NCBI RefSeq assembly: GCF_015351235.1
Contig: NZ_JADKSJ010000001.1
Coordinates: forward strand, 1,117,530-1,181,529
Source: Plantibacter sp. VKM Ac-2880
GTDB taxonomy: Bacteria > Actinomycetota > Actinomycetes > Actinomycetales > Microbacteriaceae
Reading direction: 5' to 3'
Length of the DNA: 64,000 nucleotides
The position numbers were made by a program, and so were the translations under genes. How positions within the stretch are numbered: the stretch's first letter is position 1; the number at the start of each line of letters is the position of its first letter. This document shows, in pieces, positions 1 through 10,461 of this stretch. Below the pieces are notes generated by a model. That model was given only the letters and a program-made list of their open reading frames with translations. It had not been told where the DNA came from and made no database searches.

Positions 1-1
1 G

Positions 2-1540
2 CCGAAGGTCACCTTCGACGACGTCGCCGGGGCTGACGAGGCCATCGAGGAGCTCGAGGAGATCAAGGACTTCCTCAAGGAGCCCGCGAAGTTCCAGGCT
101 GTCGGTGCTCGAATCCCGAAGGGTGTGCTGCTCTATGGCCCTCCCGGAACCGGCAAGACCCTGCTCGCCCGCGCCGTCGCCGGTGAGGCAGGCGTCCCGT
201 TCTACTCGATCTCCGGTTCCGACTTCGTCGAGATGTTCGTCGGTGTCGGCGCGAGCCGCGTCCGGGACCTCTTCCAGCAGGCCAAGGAGAACTCGCCGGC
301 GATCATCTTCGTCGACGAGATCGACGCCGTCGGTCGTCACCGTGGTGCCGGCATGGGCGGCGGTCACGACGAGCGCGAGCAGACCCTCAACCAGCTCCTG
401 GTGGAGATGGACGGCTTCGACGTCAAGACCAACGTGATCCTCATCGCCGCGACGAACCGTCCCGACATCCTCGACCCCGCGCTTCTGCGTCCCGGTCGCT
501 TCGACCGCCAGATCGGCGTCGACGCCCCGGACCTCGCCGGCCGCAAGCGGATCCTCGAAGTGCACGGCAAGGGCAAGCCCCTGGCCGCGAGCGTCGACCT
601 CGAGGTCGTCGCCCGCAAGTCGCCCGGCTTCACCGGTGCCGACCTCGCCAACGTCCTCAACGAGGCGGCGCTGCTGACCGCGCGTTCGAACGCGCAGCTC
701 ATCGACAACCGTGCACTCGACGAGGCCATCGACCGCGTCATCGCCGGGCCGCAGCGACGCACCCGCGTCATGCGTGAGCAGGAGAAGCTCATCACGGCGT
801 ACCACGAGGGTGGTCACGCCCTCGCGGCAGCGGCGATGAACAACACCGACCCCGTCACGAAGGTCACGATCCTGCCCCGTGGCCGCGCCCTCGGCTACAC
901 GATGGTGCTCCCGCTCGAGGACAAGTACTCCGTCACGCGCAACGAGCTGCTCGACCAGCTCGCCTACGCGATGGGCGGCCGCGTCGCCGAGGAGCTCGTC
1001 TTCCACGACCCGACCACCGGCGCCTCGAACGACATCGAGAAGGCCACCGGCATCGCCCGCAAGATGGTCACCGAGTACGGCATGACGACCGATGTCGGCG
1101 CCGTCAAGCTCGGCCAGTCCTCCGGTGAGATGTTCCTCGGTCGCGACATGGGCCACCAGCGCGACTACTCCGAGGAGATCGCGCAGCGCGTCGACGCCCA
1201 GGTCCGTGAGCTCATCGAGGCCGCGCACGACGAGGCTTGGCAGGTCATCACCACCAACCGCGCCGTCCTCGACCGCCTGGCCGCCGAGCTGATGGAGAAG
1301 GAGACCCTCGACCACCTGCAGCTGGCCGAGATCTTCAAGGACGTCAAGAAGCTCCCGCCGCGTCCGGTCTGGCTGTCCAGCAAGAAGCGCCCGGTCGGCT
1401 CCGGTTCCGCCGTCGGTTCGACGACGTTCACCGCGCCCATCGACTCGGGGGCGGCAGACGGCGGCGTGAGCTCCGAGCCGGAGGTGCCCGTGAAGCCGAA
1501 GCGCACCCGCGCCACGAAGCCGCGACCGGCGACCGCCTAG
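2..1540 (+). CDS. ftsH: ATP-dependent zinc metalloprotease FtsH (5' end outside window)
   Basis: Membrane-anchored AAA+ protease that degrades membrane and some soluble proteins. The frame is open from base 2, so the transmembrane N-terminus lies outside the window; 512 codons are visible. Seen: Walker A GPPGTGKT near codon 46, Walker B IIFVDEID near codon 101, and the zinc site HEGGH near codon 268, which fits HExxH. The C-terminus is an Ala/Pro/Lys/Arg-rich tail typical of actinobacterial FtsH. folE starts 5 bases after the stop, so FtsH heads or joins the folate operon, the usual arrangement in Actinobacteria. Confidence 0.97.
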   Translation, partial: PKVTFDDVAGADEAIEELEEIKDFLKEPAKFQAVGARIPKGVLLYGPPGTGKTLLARAVAGEAGVPFYSISGSDFVEMFVGVGASRVRDLFQQAKENSPAIIFVDEIDAVGRHRGAGMGGGHDEREQTLNQLLVEMDGFDVKTNVILIAATNRPDILDPALLRPGRFDRQIGVDAPDLAGRKRILEVHGKGKPLAASVDLEVVARKSPGFTGADLANVLNEAALLTARSNAQLIDNRALDEAIDRVIAGPQRRTRVMREQEKLITAYHEGGHALAAAAMNNTDPVTKVTILPRGRALGYTMVLPLEDKYSVTRNELLDQLAYAMGGRVAEELVFHDPTTGASNDIEKATGIARKMVTEYGMTTDVGAVKLGQSSGEMFLGRDMGHQRDYSEEIAQRVDAQVRELIEAAHDEAWQVITTNRAVLDRLAAELMEKETLDHLQLAEIFKDVKKLPPRPVWLSSKKRPVGSGSAVGSTTFTAPIDSGAADGGVSSEPEVPVKPKRTRATKPRPATA

Positions 1541-1545
1541 CTCGC

Positions 1546-2208
1546 ATGACACCCGGCGAGCACCCCGCGAACGCCGCGGTCGGAGCCGCGCAGGCCGAGT
1601 CTGATCCAGGCTCGGCCTCGCGGCCGTCCGTGGACCGCGCGCGGATCGCCGCGGCCGTCCTGGAGATCCTCGACGCGATCGGCGAGGATCCGGCCCGCGA
1701 CGGCCTGGCCGACACCCCGACGCGCGTCGCCGACGCGTATGCGGAGTTCTTCAGCGGCATCGGCCAGGACGCCGGCGAGCACCTGGCTCGCACCATCCCC
1801 ATCGAGGAGGGTGCGACGAGCGACGCCGTGCTCGTCCGCGACATCGCCTTCCGTTCCGTGTGCGAGCACCATCTGCTGCCGTTCCTCGGCACGGCGCACA
1901 TCGCCTACCTCCCCGACGAACGCGTCATCGGGCTGGGCGCACTGCCGAAGGTGGTCGACACGATCGCGTCCCGCCCGCAGGTGCAGGAGCGCCTGAGCGA
2001 GCAGATCGCGGACGTCCTCGAGGAGCGACTCGCCCCACGCGGCGTCCTCGTCGTGCTCGAGGCGGCGCATGGCTGCGTGTCCATGCGCGGCTCGCGTCAG
2101 CTGACGAGCACCACCGTCACGATCGCCAGCCGCGGCGCCCTCGCGGATCCTGCCGCGCGGGCCGAACTCATGCAGCTGATCGGCACCGCCGCCGAACAGG
2201 CCCGGTGA
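1546..2208 (+). CDS. folE: GTP cyclohydrolase I
   Basis: Converts GTP to 7,8-dihydroneopterin triphosphate, the first step of folate synthesis. The predicted protein is 220 residues, normal for the family. Seen: the zinc/active-site segments VCEHH near residue 105 and HGCVSMRG near residue 175. The open frame extends further upstream inside ftsH, but ATG 1546 lies just after the ftsH stop and gives the expected length. The gene is followed after 4 bases by folP, so it is part of the fol operon. Confidence 0.96.
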   Translation: MTPGEHPANAAVGAAQAESDPGSASRPSVDRARIAAAVLEILDAIGEDPARDGLADTPTRVADAYAEFFSGIGQDAGEHLARTIPIEEGATSDAVLVRDIAFRSVCEHHLLPFLGTAHIAYLPDERVIGLGALPKVVDTIASRPQVQERLSEQIADVLEERLAPRGVLVVLEAAHGCVSMRGSRQLTSTTVTIASRGALADPAARAELMQLIGTAAEQAR

Positions 2209-2212
2209 TCCG

Positions 2213-3070
2213 GTGACGAGCGACGACGGGCACGCCGTCCCCGCAGACAGCCGGCACACGACCACGAACCCTGAGATCATGGGCGTCGTCAACGTCACGC
2301 CCGACTCCTTCAGCGACGGCGGCCGCTACTTCGACGTCGACGACGCCGTCGCGCACGGCCTCGAGCTCGTCGCGGCCGGTGCCACCGTCATCGACGTCGG
2401 TGGCGAGTCCACGCGGCCGGGCGCCGCGCGGGTCGACACCCGCGAGGAACAGCACCGGGTCGCACCCGTCGTGTCGGCGCTGGCGTCGGCCGGGGTGCGG
2501 GTGAGCATCGACACCATGAGCGCCGAGACCGCTCGGGCGGCGGCCGACGCCGGCGCGTCGATCATCAACGACGTTTCGGGCGGGCTCGCGGACGACCGGA
2601 TGCCGGCGTTCATGGCCGCGTCCGGCCTCGACTGCGTCATCAGCCACTGGCGCGGGCACTCGGTGGACATGGCGAGCCGAGCCTCGTACACGGACGCGGC
2701 GTTCGACGTCGCGCGCGAACTCGACGACCGCGTGTCGACCCTGCTCGGTCAGGGCGTCGATCCACAGCGGATCGTCGTCGATCCCGGGCTCGGCTTCTCG
2801 AAGCACACCGAGCACAACTGGCGTATCCTCTCGCGCCTCGATCTGCTGCTCGAGCTCGGCTATCCGGTGCTCGTCGGCGCCTCGCGCAAGCGGTTCCTCG
2901 GTGCGCTCCTGCCGGATGGCGCCCCGATGACCGATCGTGACCTCCCAAGTGCCGTGGTGAGCGTCCTGGCGGTCCAAGCCGGTGCCTGGGGCGTCCGCGT
3001 GCACGACGTCGCCGCCACGAGACTCGCCCTCGACACCCTCGACGCATGGCAAGGTGGAGCAGATGACTGA
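2213..3070 (+). CDS. folP: Dihydropteroate synthase
   Basis: Condenses p-aminobenzoate with dihydropterin pyrophosphate; this is the sulfonamide target. 285 residues from GTG 2213. Seen: signature GVVNVTPDSFSDGG near residues 24-37, GGESTRPG near 63, and GASRKRFLG in the C-terminal part, all substrate-binding loops of the TIM barrel. The gene overlaps folB by 8 bases, suggesting translational coupling within the fol operon. Confidence 0.96.
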   Translation: MTSDDGHAVPADSRHTTTNPEIMGVVNVTPDSFSDGGRYFDVDDAVAHGLELVAAGATVIDVGGESTRPGAARVDTREEQHRVAPVVSALASAGVRVSIDTMSAETARAAADAGASIINDVSGGLADDRMPAFMAASGLDCVISHWRGHSVDMASRASYTDAAFDVARELDDRVSTLLGQGVDPQRIVVDPGLGFSKHTEHNWRILSRLDLLLELGYPVLVGASRKRFLGALLPDGAPMTDRDLPSAVVSVLAVQAGAWGVRVHDVAATRLALDTLDAWQGGADD

Positions 3071-3452
3071 TTCGATCACCCTCACCGGCCTGCGGGCCTT
3101 CGCCCATCACGGCGTCTTCGACTTCGAGCGCGAGGCGGGGCAGGAGTTCGTCATCGACGTGACGGTCACCCTCGACCTCCGTCCGGCGGCCGGCGGCGAC
3201 GAGCTCGGCGCGACCATGCACTACGGGGAGCTGGCGGAAGCCGTCGTCGCCGCCGTGGAACGCGACCCGGTGGACCTCATCGAGACGGTCGCGGAGCGCA
3301 TCGCCGCCGTCGTGCTGTCGAATCCGCGCGCGGAGGCCGTGCGGGTCACCCTGCACAAACCGAGCGCCCCGATCACGGTGCCGTTCGCGGACGTGGCCGT
3401 GACGATCGAGCGCACCGCCGCCGACCGCGCAGAGACCGGGCAGGCCGACTGA
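3063..3452 (+). CDS. folB: Dihydroneopterin aldolase
   Basis: Splits dihydroneopterin to 6-hydroxymethyl-dihydropterin and glycolaldehyde. ATG 3063 gives 129 residues, the normal size; the longer open frame upstream lies inside folP and was rejected. Seen: the N-terminal GLRAFAHHGVFDFER segment and the C-terminal VTLHKPSAP motif, both typical of FolB. It overlaps folP by 8 bases and shares one base with the folK start. Confidence 0.95.
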   Translation: MTDSITLTGLRAFAHHGVFDFEREAGQEFVIDVTVTLDLRPAAGGDELGATMHYGELAEAVVAAVERDPVDLIETVAERIAAVVLSNPRAEAVRVTLHKPSAPITVPFADVAVTIERTAADRAETGQAD

Positions 3453-4012
3453 TGGTGTCGCGCACCCCAATCCACGACCCGGCACGACGCCCGGGGCCCC
3501 CGAAGCCACGCGCAGTGCAGGCCGTCGTCGCCCTCGGGGCGAACCTCGGGAATCGCCGCGCGACGATCGCTCAGGCGTGCGAAGACCTCGCCGCCGTCGA
3601 CGGCGTGCTCGAGGTCCGGCCCTCGCCGCTCGTCTCGAGCGCTGCCGTCAAGCCGTCGGGTGTCGACGAGTCGGCACCCGCGTACCTGAACGGTGTCGCC
3701 ATCGTCCGGACCCGGCTCCGGCCGCTCGAGCTCCTCGACGAACTCCAGCGGATCGAGCTGGCCCACGGCCGCGTCCGTGAGGAGCGCTGGGGCGACCGGA
3801 CGCTCGACCTCGACCTCCTCGCCTACGACGACGAGACGATCGACGACGACCGCCTCACGGTCCCGCACCCGCGTGCCGCCGAGCGCGGCTTCGTCGTCGT
3901 ACCGTGGCTGTTGCTCGACCCCGATGCGACGTTGCCCGGTGTCGGTCGCCTCGACACCCTGGCCGCCGCCAAGGACGGATCCGTGGTCCCTGACGACGGA
4001 GCACAGCCGTGA
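3452..4012 (+). CDS. folK: 2-amino-4-hydroxy-6-hydroxymethyldihydropteridine pyrophosphokinase
   Basis: Transfers pyrophosphate from ATP to hydroxymethyl-dihydropterin, giving the FolP substrate. 186 residues. Seen: ALGANLGNR near residue 31, and the catalytic loop RWGDRTLDLDLLAYDD, which carries the paired Asp residues that bind magnesium. The ATG shares a base with the folB stop, and the end overlaps the next gene by 4 bases (GTGA), so the operon continues. Confidence 0.96.
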   Translation: MVSRTPIHDPARRPGPPKPRAVQAVVALGANLGNRRATIAQACEDLAAVDGVLEVRPSPLVSSAAVKPSGVDESAPAYLNGVAIVRTRLRPLELLDELQRIELAHGRVREERWGDRTLDLDLLAYDDETIDDDRLTVPHPRAAERGFVVVPWLLLDPDATLPGVGRLDTLAAAKDGSVVPDDGAQP

Positions 4013-4488
4013 GACGCACCACCGCGACACCGCTCATCGTCCTCGCCGGGGTCGGCGTCGTCTTCGGGTTCCTCATCGAGGTGGCGTCGGTGTCCGCCGG
4101 GCGTGCCTCGATCATCCCGCCCGTCACCCTCACGATCTCACTCGTCGCCGTCGCCATCATCCTCATCGCCCTGTCCTGGCCGATCCGGCGCAGCACGACC
4201 GGGCACGCGACCCGACGGATCGACCCGTTCCGGGCGATGCGCGTTGCCGCCCTCGCGAAGGCGTCGAGCCACGCGGGTGCCCTCGTGGCCGGTGCCACCG
4301 TCGGTATCCTGCTCTTCCTCCTGACCCGCCCGATCCTGCCCGCGCTAGGCTCGTTGTGGCTGGTGATCGCGTCCATCGTGGGATCCGTCGCGCTCGTCGT
4401 CGCCGCTCTGGTGGCCGAGTGGTTCTGCACCGTTCCGAAGGATGATGATGACGACGCCGCACCCGGGGGAGCCCCGTCCCACACCTGA
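4009..4488 (+). CDS. DUF3180-type four-helix membrane protein
   Basis: Small integral membrane protein of 159 residues with four predicted hydrophobic segments (roughly residues 5-25, 35-60, 90-108 and 115-140). The position directly after folK and the size match the actinobacterial DUF3180 family, whose function is unknown. The GTG start overlaps the folK stop, and the C-terminus is an acidic KDDDD tract. It is probably co-transcribed with the folate genes; no enzymatic motif is visible. Confidence 0.85.
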   Translation: MRRTTATPLIVLAGVGVVFGFLIEVASVSAGRASIIPPVTLTISLVAVAIILIALSWPIRRSTTGHATRRIDPFRAMRVAALAKASSHAGALVAGATVGILLFLLTRPILPALGSLWLVIASIVGSVALVVAALVAEWFCTVPKDDDDDAAPGGAPSHT

Positions 4489-5059
4489 ACCGCTCATCGA
4501 GCGGCCGCTGATCGACACGCCGCTCGAGGAGACGCCGGCCCCGGAGGTCGCGCACACTGACTCCTCCGCCCCCGTCGGGCACCGGCTGGACCTCCCTGAC
4601 GTCGAATGGCGGCGGGTGAGCCGCAAACTCATCGCCATCGAGTTCATCTCGGAGGGTGCCGGGCTCCTCATCATCACCGCGGCGGTCGTGTTCGTCGCGC
4701 TCGTCTGGGACTGGACGTGGATCTGGTGGCCGTTCGCCGCCTTCGCGGTCATCTCGCTGATCACCGCGGCGTTCATCCCCCGTCGGATCCGGGCCATCGG
4801 CTACCAGCTCCGCGCTGACGACCTCCTGTTCCGCCGGGGGATCATGTGGCAGCGCTTCGTCGCCGTCCCGTACGGCCGCATGCAGCTCGTCGACATCAAC
4901 CGCGGGCCGCTCTCTCGTGCGTTCGGCCTGGCCGACCTCAAGTTCGTGACAGCCTCCGCCTCCACCGGCGTGGTGATCAACGGGCTGCCCGAGGCCGAGG
5001 CGGAGGGACTGCGCGATCACCTGGTCGCCGTGGCGGAGAGCCGGCGGACCGGCCTGTGA
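4442..5059 (+). CDS. Bacterial PH-domain (YdbS-like) membrane protein
   Basis: 205 residues: a Pro/Glu-rich cytosolic N-terminus, two adjacent membrane helices (about residues 65-105), then a bacterial PH-like domain with the pattern RRGIMWQRFVAVPYGRMQLVD. This is the standard layout of YdbS-type proteins, whose role is poorly known. Three ATG codons in a row (4442, 4445, 4448) follow a GAAGG ribosome site; the first is used here. It overlaps DUF3180 by 47 bases and the next PH protein by 4, and is likely to act with it. Confidence 0.85.
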   Translation: MMMTTPHPGEPRPTPEPLIERPLIDTPLEETPAPEVAHTDSSAPVGHRLDLPDVEWRRVSRKLIAIEFISEGAGLLIITAAVVFVALVWDWTWIWWPFAAFAVISLITAAFIPRRIRAIGYQLRADDLLFRRGIMWQRFVAVPYGRMQLVDINRGPLSRAFGLADLKFVTASASTGVVINGLPEAEAEGLRDHLVAVAESRRTGL

Positions 5060-6858
5060 GCGAGCAGCAGCCACAGGGACCGCCACCCCGGTTCGAGGTG
5101 CCCGCGGCCGGGCCACGCGTCAAACCGACCGCTGAGGCGATCGTGCCGCGCGTCGCCGGGCAGAGCCTGGTCGACGGACAGTGGCACCGCCTGCACCCGG
5201 CGACACCTCTGCTCCGCGGCGGCATCGCGTTCGTCGCCATCCTCGGCATCGTCATCGCCAACCTGCGCGAGCGCCTCATCGAGTTCTTCATCCCGGCGCC
5301 GGGCATGGAGCAGCCGACCGACCCGATCGACTACATCCTGAACCACGGGTTCGTCGGCTGGGTGCTCCTCGCGATCGCCGTCGGGCTCATCGTGATCATC
5401 GCCGTGTTCTGGTTCTCGTGGCGCATGCACACCTTCCGCGTGACGGACGAGGCGGTCGAGGTCCGCAGCGGCATCCTCTTCCGCACGAACCGCAAGGCCA
5501 AGCTCGACCGTATTCAGGGCGTCTCCATCGAGAAGCCGCTGCTGGCCCGGCTCATCGGCGCCTCCCGCATCAACGTGAGCGTCGCCGGGCAGGACGCGAA
5601 CGTCAAGCTCGAGTACCTCTACACGGCAGACGCCGACGGCCTGCGCCGCGACGTGCTCACCCTCGCGAGCGGCGTGAAGCTCGCCGAGCGACAGCAGCGA
5701 CCGGCAGCGGGCCCGGTCGATCCGAACCTGCCGGAGGGCGAGGCCGTCACGACGGACGGTGGTGGCGTCTCACGGTTCGTCACCGAGCGGGTGGACGACT
5801 TCATCTCGCCGGAACTGGACCCCCAGGAGGCGGTGCCGGATTCGGTCGTACGGCTGACCCTCTGGCGCCTCGTCGGCTCGACCGTGGTGAGTCCCTTCAC
5901 CGTCATCGTCCTGATCTCGGTCGTCGTCGGGGTCGTCCTGCTCGTGAACGGTCTCGACTGGGCCTGGTTCTGGCTGGTGCCGATGGTGTTGAGCCTCGGC
6001 GCCTACATCTGGTCGAGCGTGACGAAGTCGCTCCGCTACAGCATCGCCGCGACCCCCTCGGGCGTGCGCGTCGGGTTCGGACTGTTCTCGACGACGAACG
6101 ACACCATCCCCCCGGGTCGCATCCACGCGATCGAGGTGTCGCAGCCGATCATCTGGCGTCCCTTCGGCTGGTGGAAGGTCCGGATCAACAAGGCCGGTCT
6201 CTCGCTCGAGCAGGCCGCCCGCGGTGCGAGCAACAACACGGTGCTGCCGGTCGGGTCGCTCGTCGACGCCGCCCAGGTCGTGGAGCTGATGCTCGCGGGT
6301 CGTATCGACGGCAGCGCCTGGGCGCCACTGCAGTCCGCCCTCTCGACGCGTGACGGCGTCGGGTTCGTCGGGTCGCCCCGACGCTCGATGTGGATCAACT
6401 GGTTCTCATGGCGGCGCACCGGCTATGCACTGCGGGACGGGATGCTGCTCTTCCGGCAGGGGGTCGTCTGGCGGAAGCTCCACATCCTGCCGCTCGCCCG
6501 GCTGCAGAGCATTCGGATCAACCAGGGGCCGCTTCTGCGGGCACTCGACCTGGCCTCCGCGACCGCGCACACGGTGCCCGGTCCGGTGGTCGCGAAGCTC
6601 CCGGCCATGGCGCGGGACGAGGCGGTTCGCATGTTCGAGGCGGCCTCCGAGGCGATCGTGGTCGCGCAGGCGACCGACCGGAGTCACCGGTGGGCGAGCT
6701 TCGACCCCGAACACCGGCCCGGCGACGAGCCGGTGACGGCCCCGTACCTTCAGGAACCGTCGGCACAGCCGGAGGGCGTGGCGATGCCGGAGGCCGCGGG
6801 ACCGCGCGAGCCCTTCGCCGGGCCAGCGGCGGCCGAGGGCGATGGGACGATGCGGTGA
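5056..6858 (+). CDS. Bacterial PH-domain (YdbT-like) membrane protein
   Basis: 600 residues from GTG 5056, chosen because it overlaps the preceding stop (GTGA); the longer frame upstream is a shadow. Seen: two blocks of paired hydrophobic helices, each followed by PH-like segments (VRSGILFRTNRKAKLDRIQG near residue 137, and a C-terminal FRQGVVWRKLHILPLARLQS segment). This is the two- to three-PH layout of YdbT partners of YdbS. The C-terminal 60 residues are Pro/Ala/Glu-rich and probably disordered. Function unknown; it overlaps the DUF2520 gene by 4 bases. Confidence 0.85.
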   Translation: MSEQQPQGPPPRFEVPAAGPRVKPTAEAIVPRVAGQSLVDGQWHRLHPATPLLRGGIAFVAILGIVIANLRERLIEFFIPAPGMEQPTDPIDYILNHGFVGWVLLAIAVGLIVIIAVFWFSWRMHTFRVTDEAVEVRSGILFRTNRKAKLDRIQGVSIEKPLLARLIGASRINVSVAGQDANVKLEYLYTADADGLRRDVLTLASGVKLAERQQRPAAGPVDPNLPEGEAVTTDGGGVSRFVTERVDDFISPELDPQEAVPDSVVRLTLWRLVGSTVVSPFTVIVLISVVVGVVLLVNGLDWAWFWLVPMVLSLGAYIWSSVTKSLRYSIAATPSGVRVGFGLFSTTNDTIPPGRIHAIEVSQPIIWRPFGWWKVRINKAGLSLEQAARGASNNTVLPVGSLVDAAQVVELMLAGRIDGSAWAPLQSALSTRDGVGFVGSPRRSMWINWFSWRRTGYALRDGMLLFRQGVVWRKLHILPLARLQSIRINQGPLLRALDLASATAHTVPGPVVAKLPAMARDEAVRMFEAASEAIVVAQATDRSHRWASFDPEHRPGDEPVTAPYLQEPSAQPEGVAMPEAAGPREPFAGPAAAEGDGTMR

Positions 6859-7568
6859 GCGCCGACCGACGGAATGCCCGCCTCGGTGTCGGGATCATCG
6901 GCAGCGGTCGGGTCGGCCCGGTCATCGGGGCAGCCCTCGGTGGCGCCGGACACGCGATCGTCGGCATCACCGCGGTGTCCGAGGAGAGTCTCGACCGCGC
7001 GAACGCCCTGTTGCCGGACGTCCCCGTGCTCGATCCGACCGAGGTCGTCGAGCGGAGCGAACTCGTCGTGATCGCCGTGCCGGACGAGCAACTCGCGTCG
7101 CTGGTCGAGGGGCTCGCGGCGGTGGGTGCGTGGCAGCCGGGTCAGCTCGTGGCGCACACCTCCGCCCGCTTCGGCACCGCGGTCCTCGCTCCGGCCGCGC
7201 GCGCGGGCGCCATCCCGTTGGCGTTGCACCCGGCGATGGTGTTCACGGGGACGAGCCTCGACCTCGCCCGCCTGCACGAGACGTCCTTCGCGGTCACTGC
7301 TCCGGCACCCGTCCAACCGATCGGCCAGGCGCTGGTCGTGGAGATGGGCGCGGAACCGGTGATCATCGCCGAGGCCGATCGTGAGGCGTACGCCGAGGCG
7401 GTCGAGACGGCTGCGAGCTTCTCTCGGGCCGTCGTGCAGCAGGCGACGGGACTCCTCCAGGAGATCGGGATCGAGAACGCCGGCGGCTTCCTCTCCTCGC
7501 TCGTCCGGTCATCGGTGGACGAGGCCCTGCGCGGCGCCACGACGCCCGACGTCGACGAGTTGCTCTAG
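6855..7568 (+). CDS. Rossmann-like / DUF2520 oxidoreductase-like protein
   Basis: 237 residues from GTG 6855, overlapping the previous stop. Seen: the N-terminal nucleotide-binding loop GVGIIGSGRVGPVIG, the strand-loop LVVIAVPDEQL, and the DUF2520 core with HPAMVFTG. Related proteins are usually longer and often sit directly upstream of panC; here the frame ends at DELL and no panC follows. The protein may be C-terminally shortened. No substrate can be named. Confidence 0.8.
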   Translation: MSADRRNARLGVGIIGSGRVGPVIGAALGGAGHAIVGITAVSEESLDRANALLPDVPVLDPTEVVERSELVVIAVPDEQLASLVEGLAAVGAWQPGQLVAHTSARFGTAVLAPAARAGAIPLALHPAMVFTGTSLDLARLHETSFAVTAPAPVQPIGQALVVEMGAEPVIIAEADREAYAEAVETAASFSRAVVQQATGLLQEIGIENAGGFLSSLVRSSVDEALRGATTPDVDELL

Positions 7569-7574
7569 CTGCGC

Positions 7575-7613
7575 GGCCGCTCACACGCCCGGGGAGGGCG
7601 AGCGAGCGGCCGT
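7575..7613. terminator. Hairpin between convergent genes
   Basis: Perfect 9-bp arms CGGCCGCTC (7575-7583) and GAGCGGCCG (7605-7613) lie just after the DUF2520 stop and before the 3' end of the DoxX gene. There is no T-run, so it is a possible rather than a clear intrinsic terminator, potentially acting in both directions. Confidence 0.45.
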
Positions 7614-7653
7614 GGTCGCGCCCGACGGAGCGGGCGACGTCGTGGCGCCGGGG

Positions 7654-8160
7654 TTAGCGGCGACGGCGGATGAGCGCGTCGACCGCGAACCGACCTGGGC
7701 CCGTGAGGGCGACCGCGAGGGCTGCGACGCCGAGCACCATGACGTACTCGAATCCACCCTCGGCGGCGGAGAAGCCGGCCGGCAGGTGCACGAGGACCAG
7801 GGCTACCGCCATGGTCACGGCGAGGAGCGCGCCGATGACGCGGGTGCCGAGTCCGACGATGAGCAGGAGTCCACCCACGAGCTCGAGTCCGGCGACGACG
7901 ACCGCGGTCACGTCGGGGAGCGGGATGCCCATCCCGCCGAAGCCCGCGGCGACGCCCGGGATGGTGTCGACGAGGAACTTCTGCAGCCCGTGCGCGATGA
8001 AGACCACGCCGAGGACCACGCGGAGGAGGACGAGTCCGGCGTCGAGGCCGACGGAGTGCCGAGCGGCGGCGGCCGAGGCCGGTACCGGTGGGACGACGGT
8101 GGCGTCGCGGCGGTCGGTGTGCTGATCGTCGGTGTGCTGGTGGTCGGAGAGCGTCGTCAT
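7654..8160 (-). CDS. DoxX family membrane protein
   Basis: 168 residues from the ATG at 8160, chosen because AAAGG lies just upstream of it; an open frame of 22 more codons lacks such a site. The N-terminal 35 residues are His/Asp-rich and polar. Four hydrophobic helices follow, with the DoxX pattern LRVVLGVVFIAHGLQKFL and a Gly-rich GLELVGGLLLIVG helix. DoxX-like proteins are linked to redox or thiosulfate metabolism in a few bacteria, but the role here is not known. It is divergent from lysS. Confidence 0.85.
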   Translation of the reverse strand: MTTLSDHQHTDDQHTDRRDATVVPPVPASAAAARHSVGLDAGLVLLRVVLGVVFIAHGLQKFLVDTIPGVAAGFGGMGIPLPDVTAVVVAGLELVGGLLLIVGLGTRVIGALLAVTMAVALVLVHLPAGFSAAEGGFEYVMVLGVAALAVALTGPGRFAVDALIRRRR

Positions 8161-8378
8161 GACGAGCCTTTCGAGTTCGTTTCCGGCGTCGGTGCCCCCG
8201 ATCGGGACTCCTGGCCTCCGAGCCAAGCACGGGCCGCGGGCGCGACGGGGTGCTCGGAACGGTTCTTCGAGACCCTTGTCAGGCCGTCGATAGCGGGTTC
8301 ATAGGAAACCCGCCGTGCGCGCAGGCCGAGCGCGGTCCCCGGTAAACTCCAGTGACCGCACGAGGAGAATCGCACCGC

Positions 8379-9899
<1,521 letters not shown>

Positions 9900-9941
9900 C
9901 GGCCCACCCGGCAGCACGACCACGAACAGTCAGGCGCGACG

Positions 9942-10088
9942 ATGAGCATGATGGACCCGGGCGACCACCAGGACCCGAAGAAGCAAGGACCGACGACGGC
10001 ACGGATCACGATCTGGATCGTGGTGGGCGGCATCGGCCTGTACCTCGTCGTGAGCGGCCTCTGGGGCGCCCTCGCGGGTGGTTCCTGA
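9942..10088 (+). CDS. Small single-helix membrane protein (48 aa)
   Basis: A 48-codon frame starting MSMMDPGDHQDPKKQG, with a polar, charged N-terminus followed by one hydrophobic helix (ITIWIVVGGIGLYLVV) and a short Gly-rich end. It begins 42 bases after lysS. The stop codon lies inside the first copy of the GGTTCCTGAGCC repeat. Codon use fits the genome and the topology is plausible, but no family is recognised. Confidence 0.55.
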   Translation: MSMMDPGDHQDPKKQGPTTARITIWIVVGGIGLYLVVSGLWGALAGGS

Positions 10089-10171
10089 GCCTGTCGAAGG
10101 GCGGTTCCTGAGCCTGTCGAAGGGTGGTTCCTGAGCGACCCGCCCTTCCGGTCCATGCGCCTGTCGAAGGG
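10080..10171 (+). repeat. Tandem copies of a GGTTCCTGAGCCTGTCGAAGGG-like extragenic repeat
   Basis: Two complete 22-bp copies lie at 10080-10101 and 10103-10124. A third is split into GGTTCCTGAGC (10126-10136) and CCTGTCGAAGGG (10160-10171) by about 23 unrelated bases. A related inverted copy occurs at 56320-56340. The tract separates two small membrane-protein genes. Confidence 0.85.
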
Positions 10172-10186
10172 CGGTACGATTGACGG

Positions 10187-10384
10187 GTGATCGAGGACTA
10201 CTGGCTGAATGCGCTCTGGTCGCTGCTGCCCACCGTGGTCGTCGGCGTCATCTTCTGGGTCGTGATGCGCGCCATCCTGCGCTCCGACCGCAACGAGCGT
10301 AAGGCGTACGCGCAGGTCGAGGCGGAGCAGCGGGCCAAGCTGGGTCTGCCCCCGGCCGATCCAACGGCCCCCCGCGAGGTCTGA
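10187..10384 (+). CDS. Small membrane protein (65 aa)
   Basis: 65 residues from GTG 10187: a single N-terminal hydrophobic helix (LWSLLPTVVVGVIFWVVM), then a basic/acidic amphipathic stretch (RSDRNERKAYAQVEAEQRAK) and a Pro-rich end. Similar small proteins with one helix and a charged coiled segment are common in Microbacteriaceae, but no function is known. It sits between the repeat tract and the cardiolipin synthase gene. Confidence 0.7.
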   Translation: MIEDYWLNALWSLLPTVVVGVIFWVVMRAILRSDRNERKAYAQVEAEQRAKLGLPPADPTAPREV

Positions 10385-10461
10385 ACGCCCGTCCGACGCC
10401 GCGGTGTCGCATGCCCGCAGTCCGGGGCGGTCAGTAGGCTGGAGCCTCGGCACGTGAGCGG

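Noticed and set aside
7381-8304. Plus-strand open frame of 307 codons across the DoxX gene
   Set aside because: It is opposite the four-helix DoxX protein, is Asp/Glu/His-rich without motifs, and runs through the DUF2520 stop region.
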